A model generated the notes under the pieces. It saw only the letters and a program-made list of their open reading frames with translations, was not told where the DNA came from and made no database searches. Positions 43,130 through 54,900 of a stretch of DNA of 64,000 nucleotides are shown here, one piece after another. Every line of letters begins with the position of its first letter. Position 1 is the first letter of the stretch. The DNA lies in assembly GCA_016648135.1 (NCBI GenBank), contig JADDOH010002579.1, positions 124,001-188,000 on the forward strand, written 5' to 3'. The translations under genes and the position numbers were made by a program. This DNA is from Agrypnia vestita (lineage: Eukaryota; Arthropoda; Insecta; Trichoptera; Phryganeidae).

Positions 43130-43726
43130 TATACAGGGTGCACCACAGCTAGCAGCAGAAACTTGGCACCGGCCAAAAGAAAATCTACCGAGATTCCTGC
43201 CTGTGTTATGAGTCTAAAATGTTCAAGCAACTATGAACTAACATCAATAATTATGGAGATATTCAATATCAAAGTTTGCATTTTTTTTTCAATATTTCTG
43301 ACTTATTTTTTTGGAAAAAATTGAACTGTCATTACAGTAACTTATGTCGATTACGAAAAATTCATTCGCTTCACTAAAAGTTGAATAAAATGATAAAAAC
43401 CATTCAAAAATTGAAAAAAGTTTTTTATTTTACAAGGTTTTTATCATTTTATTTAAGTTGTATTGTAGAAAATGAATTTTTCATAATCGATTTAAGTCAT
43501 TCTAATGATAGTTTAACGTATTGCAAAAATACTTCAGATATATTGAAAAAAAAATGCAAACAAACATATCTCCATAACTATTGATATTAGATCATGGTTG
43601 CTTGAACATTTTAGACTCATAACCTATGTTATGAGTCTAAAATTGTTCTGAGTCTAAGAGTGTTGAGTGCCTATGCACTAATCTACCGGTCAAGTTTCTA
43701 CTGCTAGCTCTGGTGCACCTTGTATA
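43130..43726. mobile_element. Long foldback element, about 600 bp, ends TATACAGGGTGCACCA
   Basis: Left end TATACAGGGTGCACCACAGC, TAGCAGCAGAAACTTG and the right end's reverse complement TATACAAGGTGCACCAGAGC, TAGCAGTAGAAACTTG match. Inner arms also pair (ATGAGTCTAAAATGTTCAAG against its complement at 43590-43625, and AAAACCATTCAAAAATTG-type AT-rich arms). No transposase. It is a non-autonomous DNA element with TA as the likely target duplication. The superfamily is not assigned. Confidence 0.75.
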
Positions 43727-43782
43727 TGTTATGAGCACACGATTACTAGATTTATCCACTGCGGGATTATATTTAATAAAGA

Positions 43783-43830
43783 TTAATTGTAGAGGTCTCA
43801 CAGAGACGAAACTATTTATATTTAAAACAT
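43783..43830 (+). repeat. Solo tip of the 33.2/45.3 kb foldback family
   Basis: TTGTAGAGGTCTCACAGAGA, then CGAAACTATTTATA matches the outer arm of the foldback family. The sequence then diverges. Confidence 0.5.
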
Positions 43831-43839
43831 GTATGTAAG

Positions 43840-45240
43840 TCTTTTTATATGGTGGATTATAACTTGTAAACTTTATGGATGCCTAATGAATGTTTTTTTT
43901 TTCAATAATATGATTGGAGAATTCTGAGAAGTTGTTATTGTTAAGGCAGCGGTGGTCTTTTTTATTTCGCGTGTTAAACTTTCCCGTGGTCTGGAAAATG
44001 TATTTTTCATCGCGATCGCTAATAGTTTATATATCCCGCTTTTTTCTGTTGCTGGTTTTTTCACTTTTACTTGAGAAGTATTTTACCGATATTATTGTTT
44101 GTACAAAATTATGTATTTTATTTCTGTAGAAATCGGACCCGTAAGTTAAAATTTTCTCCAAAAAGTATTTTCAGAAATGTTAATGTTATGGTCGAGGCAC
44201 GTTGGTGGCCAAACGAGTGAAACAGTTGTTTGCTGAAGTGACATCAAACAAAGGACAAAACGTGACAAAAAGATGAGTCGAAACGTCCTTTCCTTTCTCG
44301 ATTCAGTACAGTCCATTTTTCCCAACCATAATTCCAATCTTTTCGCCACTTACGCGGCGATTTTGCGTCGCGTACAATCGGTAAGAGAAACAATAATAAT
44401 TGTGTAGGTGTTATATACAAAGTTAGTTGAAGAATATACTTTTATTATAAAGTTACGCCAACAAGAAATTGCCAAACCAATTAATGATATCTTGATCAAA
44501 TATCAGTTACAAGTACAAGAAATCTAAAAGTTTTCCAAATTAAATAAAACTTTATTCAGAATTGTTAACGATCATTTAAATAACTTTTTAACAATATCAA
44601 TGCCGTGTTTTCCAGTAAAATTCAATTTCAGTTATCAATGTTGGTGTTGTATTAAATTAAATGAGGAAAGAAAAAATATTTTAAATCATATCAAAAACGT
44701 CAAAACCACATACATAAACGAAAATAAAGCATTGCTAGTCCACTGTAAGACGGACCTGTAAGTATTTTTTTAAATGTTAAAAAGTGCAGCGGAAAATTAG
44801 GTACAGAAAAATTTTTCCTCACTTCTTTCAAAGTTATAATGGAGGGACTCAATAGTTATTTTAATTTCTAAGTTAGTGGGCACAATGGACTACTAATATT
44901 TCAAGATAAAAATGATGCTACGTTCACAGAAATTCTGTAAGTCTTGTGTATCTAATCTTCTATAAGGATCAAGTGTCCCCAGTCTCCCCTAATACTCGTC
45001 TTCCAGAGTATTCACTCGTCTGTGATCGCACTTATTTACTATCAAACGCCCGGCAGGTATTCTTGTGATGTATTTCGCTGGTCACACTGAACTGTGATCG
45101 TGGAGCGGTTTTATTTATTAATATGGGAAATTTCATTTCGCGAACATTCGGGAATGATCGATTGACTTCTAAACCTTTCCAGTGATATCTAACGATTCTG
45201 CAAAACGTCCTGCAGGTGCTGGAAAATCCTTGATTTTGTG
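43840..45240. other. Long stretch without recognisable genes
   Basis: AT-rich. Overlapping short frames on both strands (43873-44349) have no recognisable domain. Confidence 0.4.
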
Positions 45241-45250
45241 TAATTCTTTC

Positions 45251-45930
45251 TTAATGTATATGACAGATGTCTCACAGATACGAAACTGTAGTTTTTTATG
45301 GGAAAATAGGTATAGAAGTCTTTTGGGTGTACATAGGGCTTATGACCTATTGTATGGTTGGCTTAAGTGATCACTTTACGCAATGTAACATTCGCCATTT
45401 CCACCCATGATAGAATATACCATGGCTACTAATTTTTGGAAGCTGTATATATTTGAATTACATGCCACACTTTATATATGCATTGTTACAACCTTTCCAT
45501 GCGGCCTGTACAAAGCCATTTTCATTCCCCTAAATCCCCACAGATGTCGCTAATGTCACTAAATGAAAAAATCTACAATTGATTTAACGGAATTTTTGAA
45601 AGCAATATACTTTTTCTGTGTAATGAAATTCATCCGAATTACTAACATTACACTAGGATAAGCCAGGAAATATTATTTCAATATTAAATGCATATATAAA
45701 GTGTGGCATGTAATTCAAATATATACAACTTCCAAAAATTAGTAGCCATGGTATATTCTATCATGGGTGGAAATGGCGAATGTTACATTGTGTAAAGTGA
45801 TCATTTCAGCCAAACATACGATAGGTCATAAGTCCTGTGTACACCCAAAAGACTTCTATACCTACTTTCCCATAAAAAAACTACAGTTTCGTGTCTGTGA
45901 GACATCTGAGACATCTGTAATATACATTAA
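45251..45930. mobile_element. Long-TIR foldback DNA element, about 680 bp
   Basis: Terminal inverted repeats of about 230-250 bp. The left arm 45251-45482 contains TTAATGTATATGACAGATGT, CTCACAGATACGAAACTGTA, GTGTACATAGGGCTTATGA, CACTTTACGCAATGTAACAT and TTTGAATTACATGCCACAC; all recur inverted at 45682-45930. A unique spacer of about 200 bases lies between. No transposase frame. The right end carries a duplicated GAGACATCT. It is the longest member of the family that also includes 33174-33412, 10556-10692 and solo tips at 32651 and 43783. Confidence 0.8.
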
Positions 45931-45939
45931 TTGGTTAAT

Positions 45940-47600
45940 AATGCCTCTGTGAGTACTGAAAGTGAAAGATTCTTTCACTTTCAGAATTCTTTCTTTTTTA
46001 CAAACTTGTGTTTACATTATTATTGGATATATGAACCTGACAGTTAGGATTAAACCCAAGCATTTTGGTATTGGCAAGAGCTACTTTTATTGCTCATTTT
46101 GAAAATCTAAGCCCGCGTCTCTTCTGCCTCTCCTTTAATATTTTCGGCAACGCTTCGAAGGAAAGTTTTCAATTTATTAACCTGAGCGCCCCCGCTTCAC
46201 AATACAGATAATATCCGCACCAAGTAATCCAAAGACTCGCCGTAAAATTCAATCGCTATATTTTTCCATCAGATACAGAGTGTTCAGAGGGATAAAATGC
46301 AAATTTTATTTATAAAAAGTATTTTAGAACACCAAACTTTTATCTTCAAGGGAGTACTTATGAATGTAAGCGAATGATACAAAATAATGGAAACAAATAA
46401 TTAAACACGAGAATAAATTCTCATTTAAAAGTGTGTAAGCGTGTAATATGAATGTGTGTTAATTATATTATATTGAATACATTCTTAAGTTTATACATTT
46501 ACCAAATAAATTTAATAAAAAAAATATATTTAACAAATATTTATATGAACATTGTTTTACAACTCGCCTTTATCTCGGATTTACATTCTTGTTCATTTTA
46601 ATTTCATATTTTTTCACGTATCATTTAAAAATTGTTATAAAAAAATATTTTTGAAGGGAAGAAAATTTCTGATACAATATAAAATAACGCTTTTAAGATA
46701 TAAAACAAAGAATATGGCGTCTTTTCGATAATACAAGACAAATATAAATTTGAAAGTATTTAAGCTGATCATAAAAATTATGTGGAGAGCTGAAATTGGT
46801 CGCCATGATCTAGAAATTCCAGACGGAATAAACTGTGGAAAATTAGAATGCAAGATCTCGCAAGTTCTAGATGCTTCGGTCTAAAAAATGTTTTCGTTAG
46901 ATTATCATGGTAAACTTATGCTAGATTTTTATCTAACCTAGACACACGAGCGTAAGTATAATAAGTTACTAATAACCAAGCATAAAGTTGTTAAGAAAAT
47001 TTTGTTTGATTATAATTTAGATTGTTATCTTGGTTCCATATTAAACTAAAGATAAGGAGAAGATAGCTAAGGTTAGGTTTATTAAGTTAGAACATATTAT
47101 TTCTTCTTCTGCTTCTTTGCTCTTGGTAGGGCAGTGATACGTATGATAATCATAAAACCACTGTCAAAATCATCATCAGCGCCATCTTCTCCGATCTGCA
47201 TTGTTTTTGAAAAAAACAAGCACGCCTAACATTTAAACAATAATGGCATAAAATTATCTTTCCAATGATGCAAACATCATGGCAATTTTCTCGATTTTTA
47301 AGTGTTTTATTTAGTTTATAATTTCTATACCGCTAAAAAAATTCCAGGACACGTTCAGTTTTCTTATACTATGGTAAGTAGATACATACCTCTTGTAATA
47401 CGCCTTTCTATGGTCACTTCTTTGAAGCTTGTCGCCTATAAAACAATTCTCATACTAAGTGCACAGTAGCCGGTCGATCTCTTTTATAGGCAACGTCACG
47501 TCGCCATGGTTCCAAAATCTATACTGGGTTATTCCAGAAGTTTATATAAATTTCCAATATATTTTGTTTTAAATCCTTGATAACGTGCAAACCTTTCGGT
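45940..47600. other. Long stretch without recognisable genes
   Basis: AT-rich unique DNA. No motif found. Confidence 0.45.
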
Positions 47601-47619
47601 TTCTACCAATACCAGTATC

Positions 47620-47960
47620 CACGCGTGTGAGACCTCTCGTACTCGATATCACATTTCTCTGATCTTTTTCTTACCTCCTTTTAACCGTGCGTGTTTCGGA
47701 ACACCTTGTTAGTTTACATTTAATTTCAATTGTTACAAAAATTATTTTCTTGCTACAATAGGAGGAGGTATTGTGAGGGGAGGGCGCAGTGGAAATGGAA
47801 ATCCGTTACAAAGCAAACGGAACAGCCCTTTCCGGTTCATTAGCCGATTGCTCAGCGGCTGACGGCGCGGGCGAAGGTGGGTTGTATAGTTGCTGCTTTC
47901 TTGGGTGGGAGGTTGGAGCAAGCGTCTGCTGTATGAGGTCCAAAAATTGGCAAAATATAT
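47620..47960. other. GC-richer island; minus strand reads HPRKQQLYN, like the subfamily E frame
   Basis: On the minus strand, one frame contains QQTLAPTSHPRKQQLYN, resembling NLRPRKQHLI of the subfamily E Penelope-like units, and the plus-strand words GCTGCTTTCTTGGGTG and GCTGTTTTCTAGGGCG (40891) correspond. No hammerhead core follows, so kinship is only suggested. Confidence 0.3.
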
Positions 47961-47969
47961 ATATTATAC

Positions 47970-49080
47970 AAAATATTTTAGTAGCAATACTAATTTAATT
48001 GAACAATGCTAAGAATTTATTCAAAATGTAGATGTGTAGTATGTAGAATGCAGCGTTAGATAAGAAATCACAATTTATTCAGTCTAAAAGGCATGTGGCA
48101 TTACCAGAATTTGAGTGTGCCTTTTTTATTGTTATTCTCCTGTATGCGGCGTGGGACGCACTAGGTCATTGGTTTCTAATCTCCGATGTCGATCTTATCC
48201 GTATGTAAACATAGACGTCTGCTTTTGAGGGCGCATGTTTATTCTTGCGCGATTGATTATCCGTGGGAATTCCGGCGCTGGTCAAAAAGCGTGGGGAAAC
48301 GGGTCGTTAACCTCACAGGCATATCTCTTCTCTATGCGTCGATGTTAAAAGATTTTGTTTATTTTTTAAGATTAAATAATTGTATTCATATTATTTATAT
48401 TATTATTTTTAAAAATTGTATTTCTTGTTAACGGTACTTCGTGTCGTATAAATTAATAATTCGCAGGTCCGTCTTCAGTAAAAAAGTCTGTCATTTATTG
48501 TAAATGGGTCTGTTGTCTTCTGTCCTTAAAAATTCCCAGTGATTACTAATATTCACAGATATTTATCTTACAACATTAAATGCTTATCTTCTGTCGATAG
48601 GTCAAAGACGGAATAATTTTTTTTTCTAAACTATGAACCATGATTAACAACAAAGAGTGTTGGACCCTGGACCCATAGTATAAAAGTATGCAATTCTGGG
48701 TACACTGCGTATTATGTAATATTTCTAACAAAAATCTAAAAATTTTCTACAAAATTTATAACATCTATACGGTGTTATAACCTCTCTAATAACATGAATA
48801 TGATTTTTCATTTATTTTTAATTAATTATTAATACCCTTGAAGGCTTTATAAAAGTACATAATAATTAAAAAATATATACGTTCATGATTAAAATTACGT
48901 GTTAAAAAATCCATATTAACAAAAAAAAGGATTTGAGAGAACAATACTAATTCAGAAAAAAAATCAGCACATATAATTGTACTTACAACTGGGCAGAAAT
49001 CAAGTATAAATATTTGTTTAATTCAGCTTTGTTCCTACAAAAAAAAATGTTAACGAAATTTGAAATCCTGATACCAAGCC
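47970..49080. other. No gene recognised; GC-richer part 48180-48330
   Basis: AT-rich sequence otherwise; no motif. Confidence 0.4.
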
Positions 49081-49129
49081 GGTGCATCGTGCCGTGTTGT
49101 TGGTGAGTTCATGACGACTTGCAGGCTAA

Positions 49130-49540
49130 ATTAGTTTCTAAAGCTGCATAATTCATTTGTAACTATCTCCCCGAGGTTGCGATGCGACTTGTGTCCGGCT
49201 TCTCTTCTTCTTCTCGTGCCCTGTCCGTTTACCGGACGTTGGCTATCATGTTGGCTATGCGGACTTTGTTTACTGCGGTCCGGAACAGCTCCACAGTAGA
49301 CTGGCCAAAACACTGTCTCAAGTTTTTCAGCCATGAAGTCCTCCTTCTTCCAGGGCCCCGACTTCCGGAAATCTTTCCCTGCATTATGAGATGCAAGATC
49401 CCGTATTTCTCTGGATGTCTCGTCACATACCCTAGATATTGAGGTTTTCGGATTTTTATTGTTTTAATAATTTCTTTTTCTTTATTCATCCGAGCCATAA
49501 CATCTTCAGTCCGGCAGTTAATCAATTTGCATCGCACTCC
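49130..49540 (-). mobile_element. LINE reverse transcriptase C-terminus, open over 102 codons
   Basis: The minus frame 49537-49229 reads INCRTEDVMARMNKEKEI, then IKIRKPQYLGYVTRHPEKYG, then ILHLIMQGKISGSRGPGRRR, then TSWLKNLRQCFGQSTVELFR and NKVRIANMIANVR. This is the intact C-terminal module (RxxYLGxxxRxPxKYxLLxLIMQGKIxGxRxPGRRRxSWLxNLRxWFG...LFRxAxxKxxIAxMIANVR) of an insect LINE. The final Trp-Phe has become Cys-Phe. About 100 bases of 3' UTR follow. Frame integrity suggests a relatively young insertion compared with 6780-7015. Confidence 0.85.
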
Positions 49541-49549
49541 AGGGCTAAC

Positions 49550-51105
49550 AGAGCTGCTGGGGCCGATGGCTCAATAATTGAACGCGGCTCGCCCGGTATC
49601 AGGGCACCCAATCTGCTGCCCAGGGTTCTGATAACGTCCAGATTCTCCTTTATGATTAGACATCAAAAGGTTCGACGGTCATCGCGCAATTTTCTCCCCT
49701 TAAAGTTTTGTCCCCGGCCAGTTCTGGGAATTTCACTAGGGGTTCCAAGTACAGCTGCTACTTTGAATATAAAATGTGTACCCGAGTTTTACTGTTTAAG
49801 TCAACACGCATCTTCATTAGAACAGTTTTACACTGAATCGACATGTATTTTACTGCTTTGAATTTTTTGGGGTACGTTGCTGTATTATATAACCTTTCTG
49901 GGTGACGTTTCAAGACTGATGTATTGTGGTGAAATATTGGCTTGCAACACCAAGTGAAAAGTAGTGGGAGATATAATCAGTGGTGTGCTGAGTATTGGCT
50001 AGCAATATTATTTCGAAAATTGCTCTGTGTTAATGTATAATGTGGCAATACCGTGTGGAAGACATATGTTGTTACGAGTTGTCTTGTATTATGTGTGTGT
50101 TTCATCATTTGTTGGTTCACAATCCTTAGTAAAGAAGGTTGTAGAAATACGGCATAACACCCTAGTAAACACACACCGGAAGGTTCTGAATGGTCATGAA
50201 AACCTTATAACATCGAAGTACATTATTTTATCAGATTTAAATTCACAAACGGTAGTGTTCTAGTTCCTAATAAGTCAGAATTCTTCTCTGATATATGTAC
50301 ATATCTGTTGCGAGACGTCACACATTGAAACACTATCCATTGAATTCTAAATGACGTGGAAATGCATTGCGCCATCTATTGCTCACCAGATGATGTGTGC
50401 TGATAGGTGGGAAAGCTGCTGAAAGCTCTTTGTACGAACCAATCTCTCGCACCTTAGAGAAAAGATCTTGCTAGTTGAAAAACGAGACAAACCCTATCAC
50501 ACAAATAATATTGGGGCGCTTACCGATGCACATATAGCGAGTAAAATGTGAGCATATTCGTTTTAATTGATACCTTAGTGAATAGACGCGGATAAATTTG
50601 AACGTTATCAATGGCCTCTGGCTTTTCCAAGCAATTTTTGTCAATCTGATCCGTCTTTTTACAGTGTAATAAGACTTCACTCATATCCTGTGGAGTGGGG
50701 CCCACCAAAGACCCTGTGCCGTTCTGTGAACAAAAGTTCCTTATCGTCCCTAATTTTTTGTCACCCAGATAGGTTTTTTTTTAATGCTAAAGCTACATCT
50801 TGAGTAATGCCATCCAACCACCGCCGTTTGGGCCATCTAATATTCCTTCAATCAAAGGGTTTTCTTCGTTGAATGCGAACGTACCTCATCCATGCCATTT
50901 TCATAACTTATCCTATAAAATCTTCCATTATGTGCTGTGTATTCTAGTACTATATTCCAGTGGCGAATCGACTTCCATTAAAAATTCATTGTGGAGTTTG
51001 TAGAGAAAAATATATTCCATCACCATATTTCATACTATACATCCTTCCTTTCTCTCTAATAGTCTTGCTTCCGCGATATATTATCAACTTCACTTACTGT
51101 TTTTT
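49550..51105. other. Long stretch without recognisable genes
   Basis: A GC-richer block at 49545-49740 includes a 140-codon frame (49439-49861) that overlaps LINE 3' sequence antisense and has no domain of its own. The rest is unique. Confidence 0.4.
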
Positions 51106-51114
51106 TTTTATCAT

Positions 51115-51365
51115 TATAAACTAACTACTTGCTTAAAATGATGTCATTTTCTCGCAGGGGTAGGCAAAGAGAATAGAGCGCCACATTTTTATGTTCTGAC
51201 ACACAAATTTATATATTTTCGCATGCAGGCTCTATGATTCTTGTGACTCATTGCAGGGTCATTTTTTAGTATCTGGCTAAGCTAGTCTAGCCTCGCATCC
51301 GCATATCTTTCTTATCATCTTTCCTCATTCATTCGCATAACATAACCCAACCACCTATATGACCC
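51115..51365 (-). mobile_element. LINE 3' fragment of the (TTAG)-tail family, degraded
   Basis: The plus-strand text GCAGGGGTAGGCAAAGAGAA, TAGAGCGCCA, then CATTCATTCGCATAACAT and ACCACCTATATGACCC, parallels 15909-16175 (GTGGGGGTAGGCAGATAGGA, TATAGCGCCA, CATTCATTCGCTCAACAT, ACCACCTGAGCGACCC). It is therefore the same LINE in the same orientation. The tail CTAACTAC at 51119 is the complement of the TTAG repeat. Coding is destroyed. Confidence 0.7.
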
Positions 51366-51660
51366 TTTTTAAATTTATTCATCTGTTTAGCATGAAGAGA
51401 TTTAATAATGAGTAGAACCTAACCTAACCTAACCTAATACCTATTCGAACCTTTTTAAATCTGTTCAGCAAGAATAGATTTAATAATTAATAGAACCTAA
51501 CCTAACACCTATGTGACCCTTTTTGACCATTGACCTAACCTAACGTAATCACCTATTTAACCCATTTTAAGTCTATTCAGCAGGAATAGATTAAATAATG
51601 AATATAACCTTACCTAACCTAACCTAACCACCTATGCCACCCTTTTTAAATCTATTCAGC
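51350..51660. repeat. Minisatellite of about 70-90 bp units with embedded CCTAA repeats
   Basis: At least four units follow the order TTTTTAAATCTATTCAGC, AGGAATAGATTTAATAATGA, ATAGAACCTAACCTAACC, ACCTATxxxACCC. Two to four CCTAA motifs sit in each unit (51417-51437, 51494-51505, 51534-51544, 51607-51630). CCTAA is the complement of the insect telomere repeat TTAGG. The ACCACCTATxxxACCC part equals the LINE sequence next to it (51345-51365), so the array seems to have grown from a LINE/CCTAA junction. Confidence 0.75.
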
Positions 51661-51669
51661 TTGCTGAAA

Positions 51670-52190
51670 TGCGCTCAATGCATTCCCCAAAGTACCCATT
51701 GGCAATGGCCCGTTATCTGTGCTGGCGCTGCACCGCGAGATTAATGTGCGGATACTTTTCGCTGCGGCTATCGTCAGCTTTTAAATCACTCGACGTGCCA
51801 TACGTCATTGTGACGTCACAGGCCACAGCTCTCATGTTCGGGCTGCGGTAATGAATGCTATATAAAACAATGGAGCCAACACTAGCGTGTACCTGTCTAT
51901 GTGCATGTGCGTTTGTGTTGCGGCGCCGTAAATTCAGCCAGGTTTTATTTGTATGAACAATTTTTTTTACAATAGGTTTCGCTTGTAATTACGTGTGTAA
52001 AGCGGTATAAAGCAATGCAAACCTAGTACGAAATTTACGTTTTTACATTTAAATAAAGAAGAATTTGTTCACATGAATGAAAAAATTAGTTAAACTGGAA
52101 TAAAATATTTAAACAAAGTAAATGGTGCTCTAAATGCAATTATGGCCAATAAGAATCTGACAAAGGAAGCAAGACTAGCGGTGCATAATG
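51670..52190. other. No gene recognised; GC-richer start 51660-51850
   Basis: Short open frame 51669-51851 without motif. Unique-looking DNA. Confidence 0.4.
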
Positions 52191-52199
52191 GCGCTCTAG

Positions 52200-52665
52200 T
52201 GGCAACTCTGGTGTACGAAAGTGAAGCTTGGAATAGGTAGGTAAAAGAGGAATGAAAGTAGACTGAATGCGGTGGAAATGCCGTCACCAAGACGCTTGTG
52301 TGGAAAATCTTTGGTCCATAGAGTGAGGAATGAACAAATTAGAAGTGAATGTAATGCTGGCTGTATTGTGGAAGATAGAATAATGAAAGGAGTCTGAGTT
52401 GTTTTGGTCATGCTGAACGGTTAAGAAAATTTATAAGGCGAGTGCTGAAGGCAACAGAAATATAGGGCGTCCGCGAAAGACCCAGCTCGATCGGATACTA
52501 CAAGTATTCGAGGATGGCTCTGTGAAAAGCCTCAACAACTGTAGAACTTGAATGGGAAGACGTATGAATGTAGCCGAAGCAAAATTGTTGTGCCAGGATA
52601 GAAAAATATGGCATTCTATCCTCTCTGCCATCCCTTACGCGGAAACTGCGTGATTGTTAGTTAGT
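52200..52665 (+). mobile_element. LINE reverse transcriptase C-terminus with (TTAG)n tail, complete 3' end
   Basis: The plus strand reads, across frameshifts, YESEAWN, RNESRLNAVEMPSPRRLCGK, SLVHRVRNEQIRSECNAGC, FGHAERLRKFIRRVLKAT, GRPRKTQLDRILQVFEDGSV, then MNVAEAKLLCQDRKIWHSIL, SAIPYAETA and a stop, then GTTAGTTAGTTAG (52655-52667). It aligns with 16353-15862 (inverted) and 24575-24850. It shows the true C-terminus and tail of the family. Multiple frameshifts make it inactive. Confidence 0.8.
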
Positions 52666-52674
52666 TAGCCTCTA

Positions 52675-53680
52675 CTTAGATGATTACAAGTGATTTGCGG
52701 CCATACCACGTCATCGAAAAAATTGTTTACAAAGGGTATATACCTACAAAGGGTATTTGGTGTTTGAAAATGTATCCACAAAAGGTTATTTGGCGTTGGA
52801 AAAAGATTTTCCGGCAAATTTTTGCAATTTTACTGTTCATATTTATTTTGACAATATGCTATTATATATATATTTTTTTAATAAAAAAAGTCATTTTGAA
52901 ATCGCCTCCCTGGCTATGAAATCAGGTGCAAATGTAATATTTAAGTCTCGATTGCTTGTCAGTCGTATAGAGGTAGTTTAGTTTCTATACCCTTCGTATA
53001 CTATAAGTTTAATGTCATAGGTATCAACATAAGTAATGCCGTTATCAGAAGTTTAGAAGACAATAGTTTCTAAGAAAACAAATAATATAATAATAAACTC
53101 GTGACTTCGCGTTGGTGTTACTGAAATGATAAGGGTCGTACCTCGCTCAAACCCGAATGATTATATCTCGGTCCCCGTAATGTTTGGGATCGGTGTGACA
53201 CGTTATTTCTGCGCCAAAGCTAATCAGTTGCCACTCGATACAAAAAAAAGTCAATCAAAATTTGCCCAGTCATGTAGCAACGCGCTGACAAAGGACAAAG
53301 TGACATTGTCGCCGACTTAACGTTGGTCACACTTTGCCGCCAAAGTTGCTGCAAATGGTGGGCGTGATTTTGAGTTACAAGAAATGTGTTGTTTTTGTAA
53401 GTTTGTGTACAAATATGATAAAATATAATATTTATTTTATTTTCATACTCTTATATGATCGCACTACATTAATTAATTATTTCTATTAATTAAAATTAAA
53501 AATTAAATAGCGTGTCCCCAAACAGCTATTGTATGCTGGTATAAGGGGACAGGAAATAAAGTGCCTTATAAATAAGCCTTGTAAATAGCAAGCAAAGCCA
53601 AACATAAGTGTAACTCACATCTAAAAAAAAAAGAAAAAAAAACAATCAGCCTCAAGAGGATACTTGTCAGTAATATCGAG
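52675..53680. other. No gene recognised
   Basis: Direct words ACAAAGGGTATxTxC recur at 52729 and 52745. No further structure. Confidence 0.4.
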
Positions 53681-53687
53681 AAATTTA

Positions 53688-53821
53688 GGCCCGGTTGTTT
53701 CAAGTTCGATCAAAGTAAGCGGTCAATTAAAGCATAGATTTTTACGAAAACGGATCCTCTGATTGGTGGAGAACGTAAAAATCTATGCTTTAAAATAACT
53801 CTTACCTGAAACAACCGGCCC
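53688..53821. mobile_element. MITE, 134 bp, PIF/Harbinger-like (TTA target duplication)
   Basis: Left end GGCCCGGTTGTTTCAAGTTC and the right end's reverse complement GGGCCGGTTGTTTCAGGTAA match. Inner arms share AAAGCATAGATTTTTA. The element is flanked by TTA at 53685-53687 and 53822-53824. A 3 bp TTA/TWA duplication with GGxCC-starting TIRs is characteristic of PIF/Harbinger MITEs. The arms are nearly identical, so the insertion is probably young. Confidence 0.8.
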
Positions 53822-53879
53822 TTAGACCTAGCCAAGTGGAAAAACGAACTAAATGTGTTCTGCATAATGAATAACGTTT

Positions 53880-54310
53880 TTCAATACGTGATTTTCAATA
53901 CGTGTTTTTTTTATTTTTTTATTTTTTTAATTTTTTTATTTATTTATTAATTTTTTTTTTTCTACATCTCAGACCCACAAAACATCACATTGATATTTGT
54001 CTGTAGGACTATACTATAACAATACTATATAACAATACAAGAAAAAATACAAAACCTCAAATTAAAAATATTTGATTACGGAACGCAAATGAATAACGAT
54101 TTACAGCAATATTCACAAAAATAACACAAATTTAGTTCAAATACCTGCCACAAGTGAACGAATATTCTAAAAGATGATCATTGCTTACAATAATGTGAAA
54201 CAGGTGTAAATTTATGTAAAATAATATAAAACCAAATTAATTAATCAAATATAAGGTGAATATATTGACCTTATATTTGATTCTCACTTTATTAATTGAT
54301 TAATTTTTAT
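53880..54310. repeat. T-rich low-complexity tract and AT hairpin
   Basis: A run of T with interspersed A spans 53900-53965. A hairpin at 54246-54285 has arms ATCAAATATAAGGT and ACCTTATATTTGAT around ten bases. No gene. Confidence 0.55.
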
Positions 54311-54349
54311 TTTTGTCCATTTTTAGAGCCATCCATTTGTGTTCTCGAA

Positions 54350-54760
54350 TATAAAATAATACATTTCTTATCTCTCTGGGGTGGTGACAAAAATTGTGTT
54401 TGAACTTTTCCGGTGGACAGAAAGTGTCAAAGTCGGATCAAATGCGACGCTTCAACCGGGGCTAGGAGCGTCTCGTGATTCGGGCCCGGAGTAATTAATC
54501 ATGCCCGCTCAATACCAAGAGCCGGGATGGATGATCAGCTGTTTTGTTCCGCGACTGAGGATGACGGGGGCCACGCCACCCCACCCCACCCCACCCCACC
54601 CAACCGGCACCCGCTATCTGCCTCTGTGTCTTAGGGTGCTTTGTTGTGCCCCACGTGATTGATGTTCCGTCATTTTTCGCAGAAAGAAAGATTGCGAAGT
54701 TCCTCTCGGAATTGACCCGAAAGCCAAAGACGGTTGTCCGTTTCAAATTTAAATGAGTGG
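54350..54760. other. GC-richer single-copy island with (CCCCA)n run
   Basis: Similar in texture to 22340-22860. It contains GAGTAATTAATCATGCCCG and five consecutive CCCCA units at about 54577-54601. The minus frame 54495-54746 passes through the run and has no known domain. Possible regulatory element. Confidence 0.3.
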
Positions 54761-54865
54761 TTCGAAAAAATAGAATAGGTTTCGATTCATACTCCGCTTT
54801 GTTGTTGTATGGTACTGCTCGCTCACAGAAGGAGACAGAGTTCTACTTGAGAAAATATAAATTAC

Positions 54866-54900
54866 TAGCTGTACCCGCGCGGCTTCGCACGCGTAGTACA
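54866..54900 (+). repeat. Repeat head ACTAGCTGTACCCGCG
   Basis: ACTAGCTGTACCCGCGCGGC, then TTCGCACGCG is a start common to many arthropod LINE or SINE copies. The body after it is not assignable. Confidence 0.45.

Noticed and set aside
51415..51640. Chromosome end or telomere
   Set aside because: CCTAA motifs come in short groups inside a minisatellite flanked by ordinary sequence on both sides.
54575..54602. CRISPR or structured array at the CCCCA run
   Set aside because: Simple pentanucleotide repeat without spacers.
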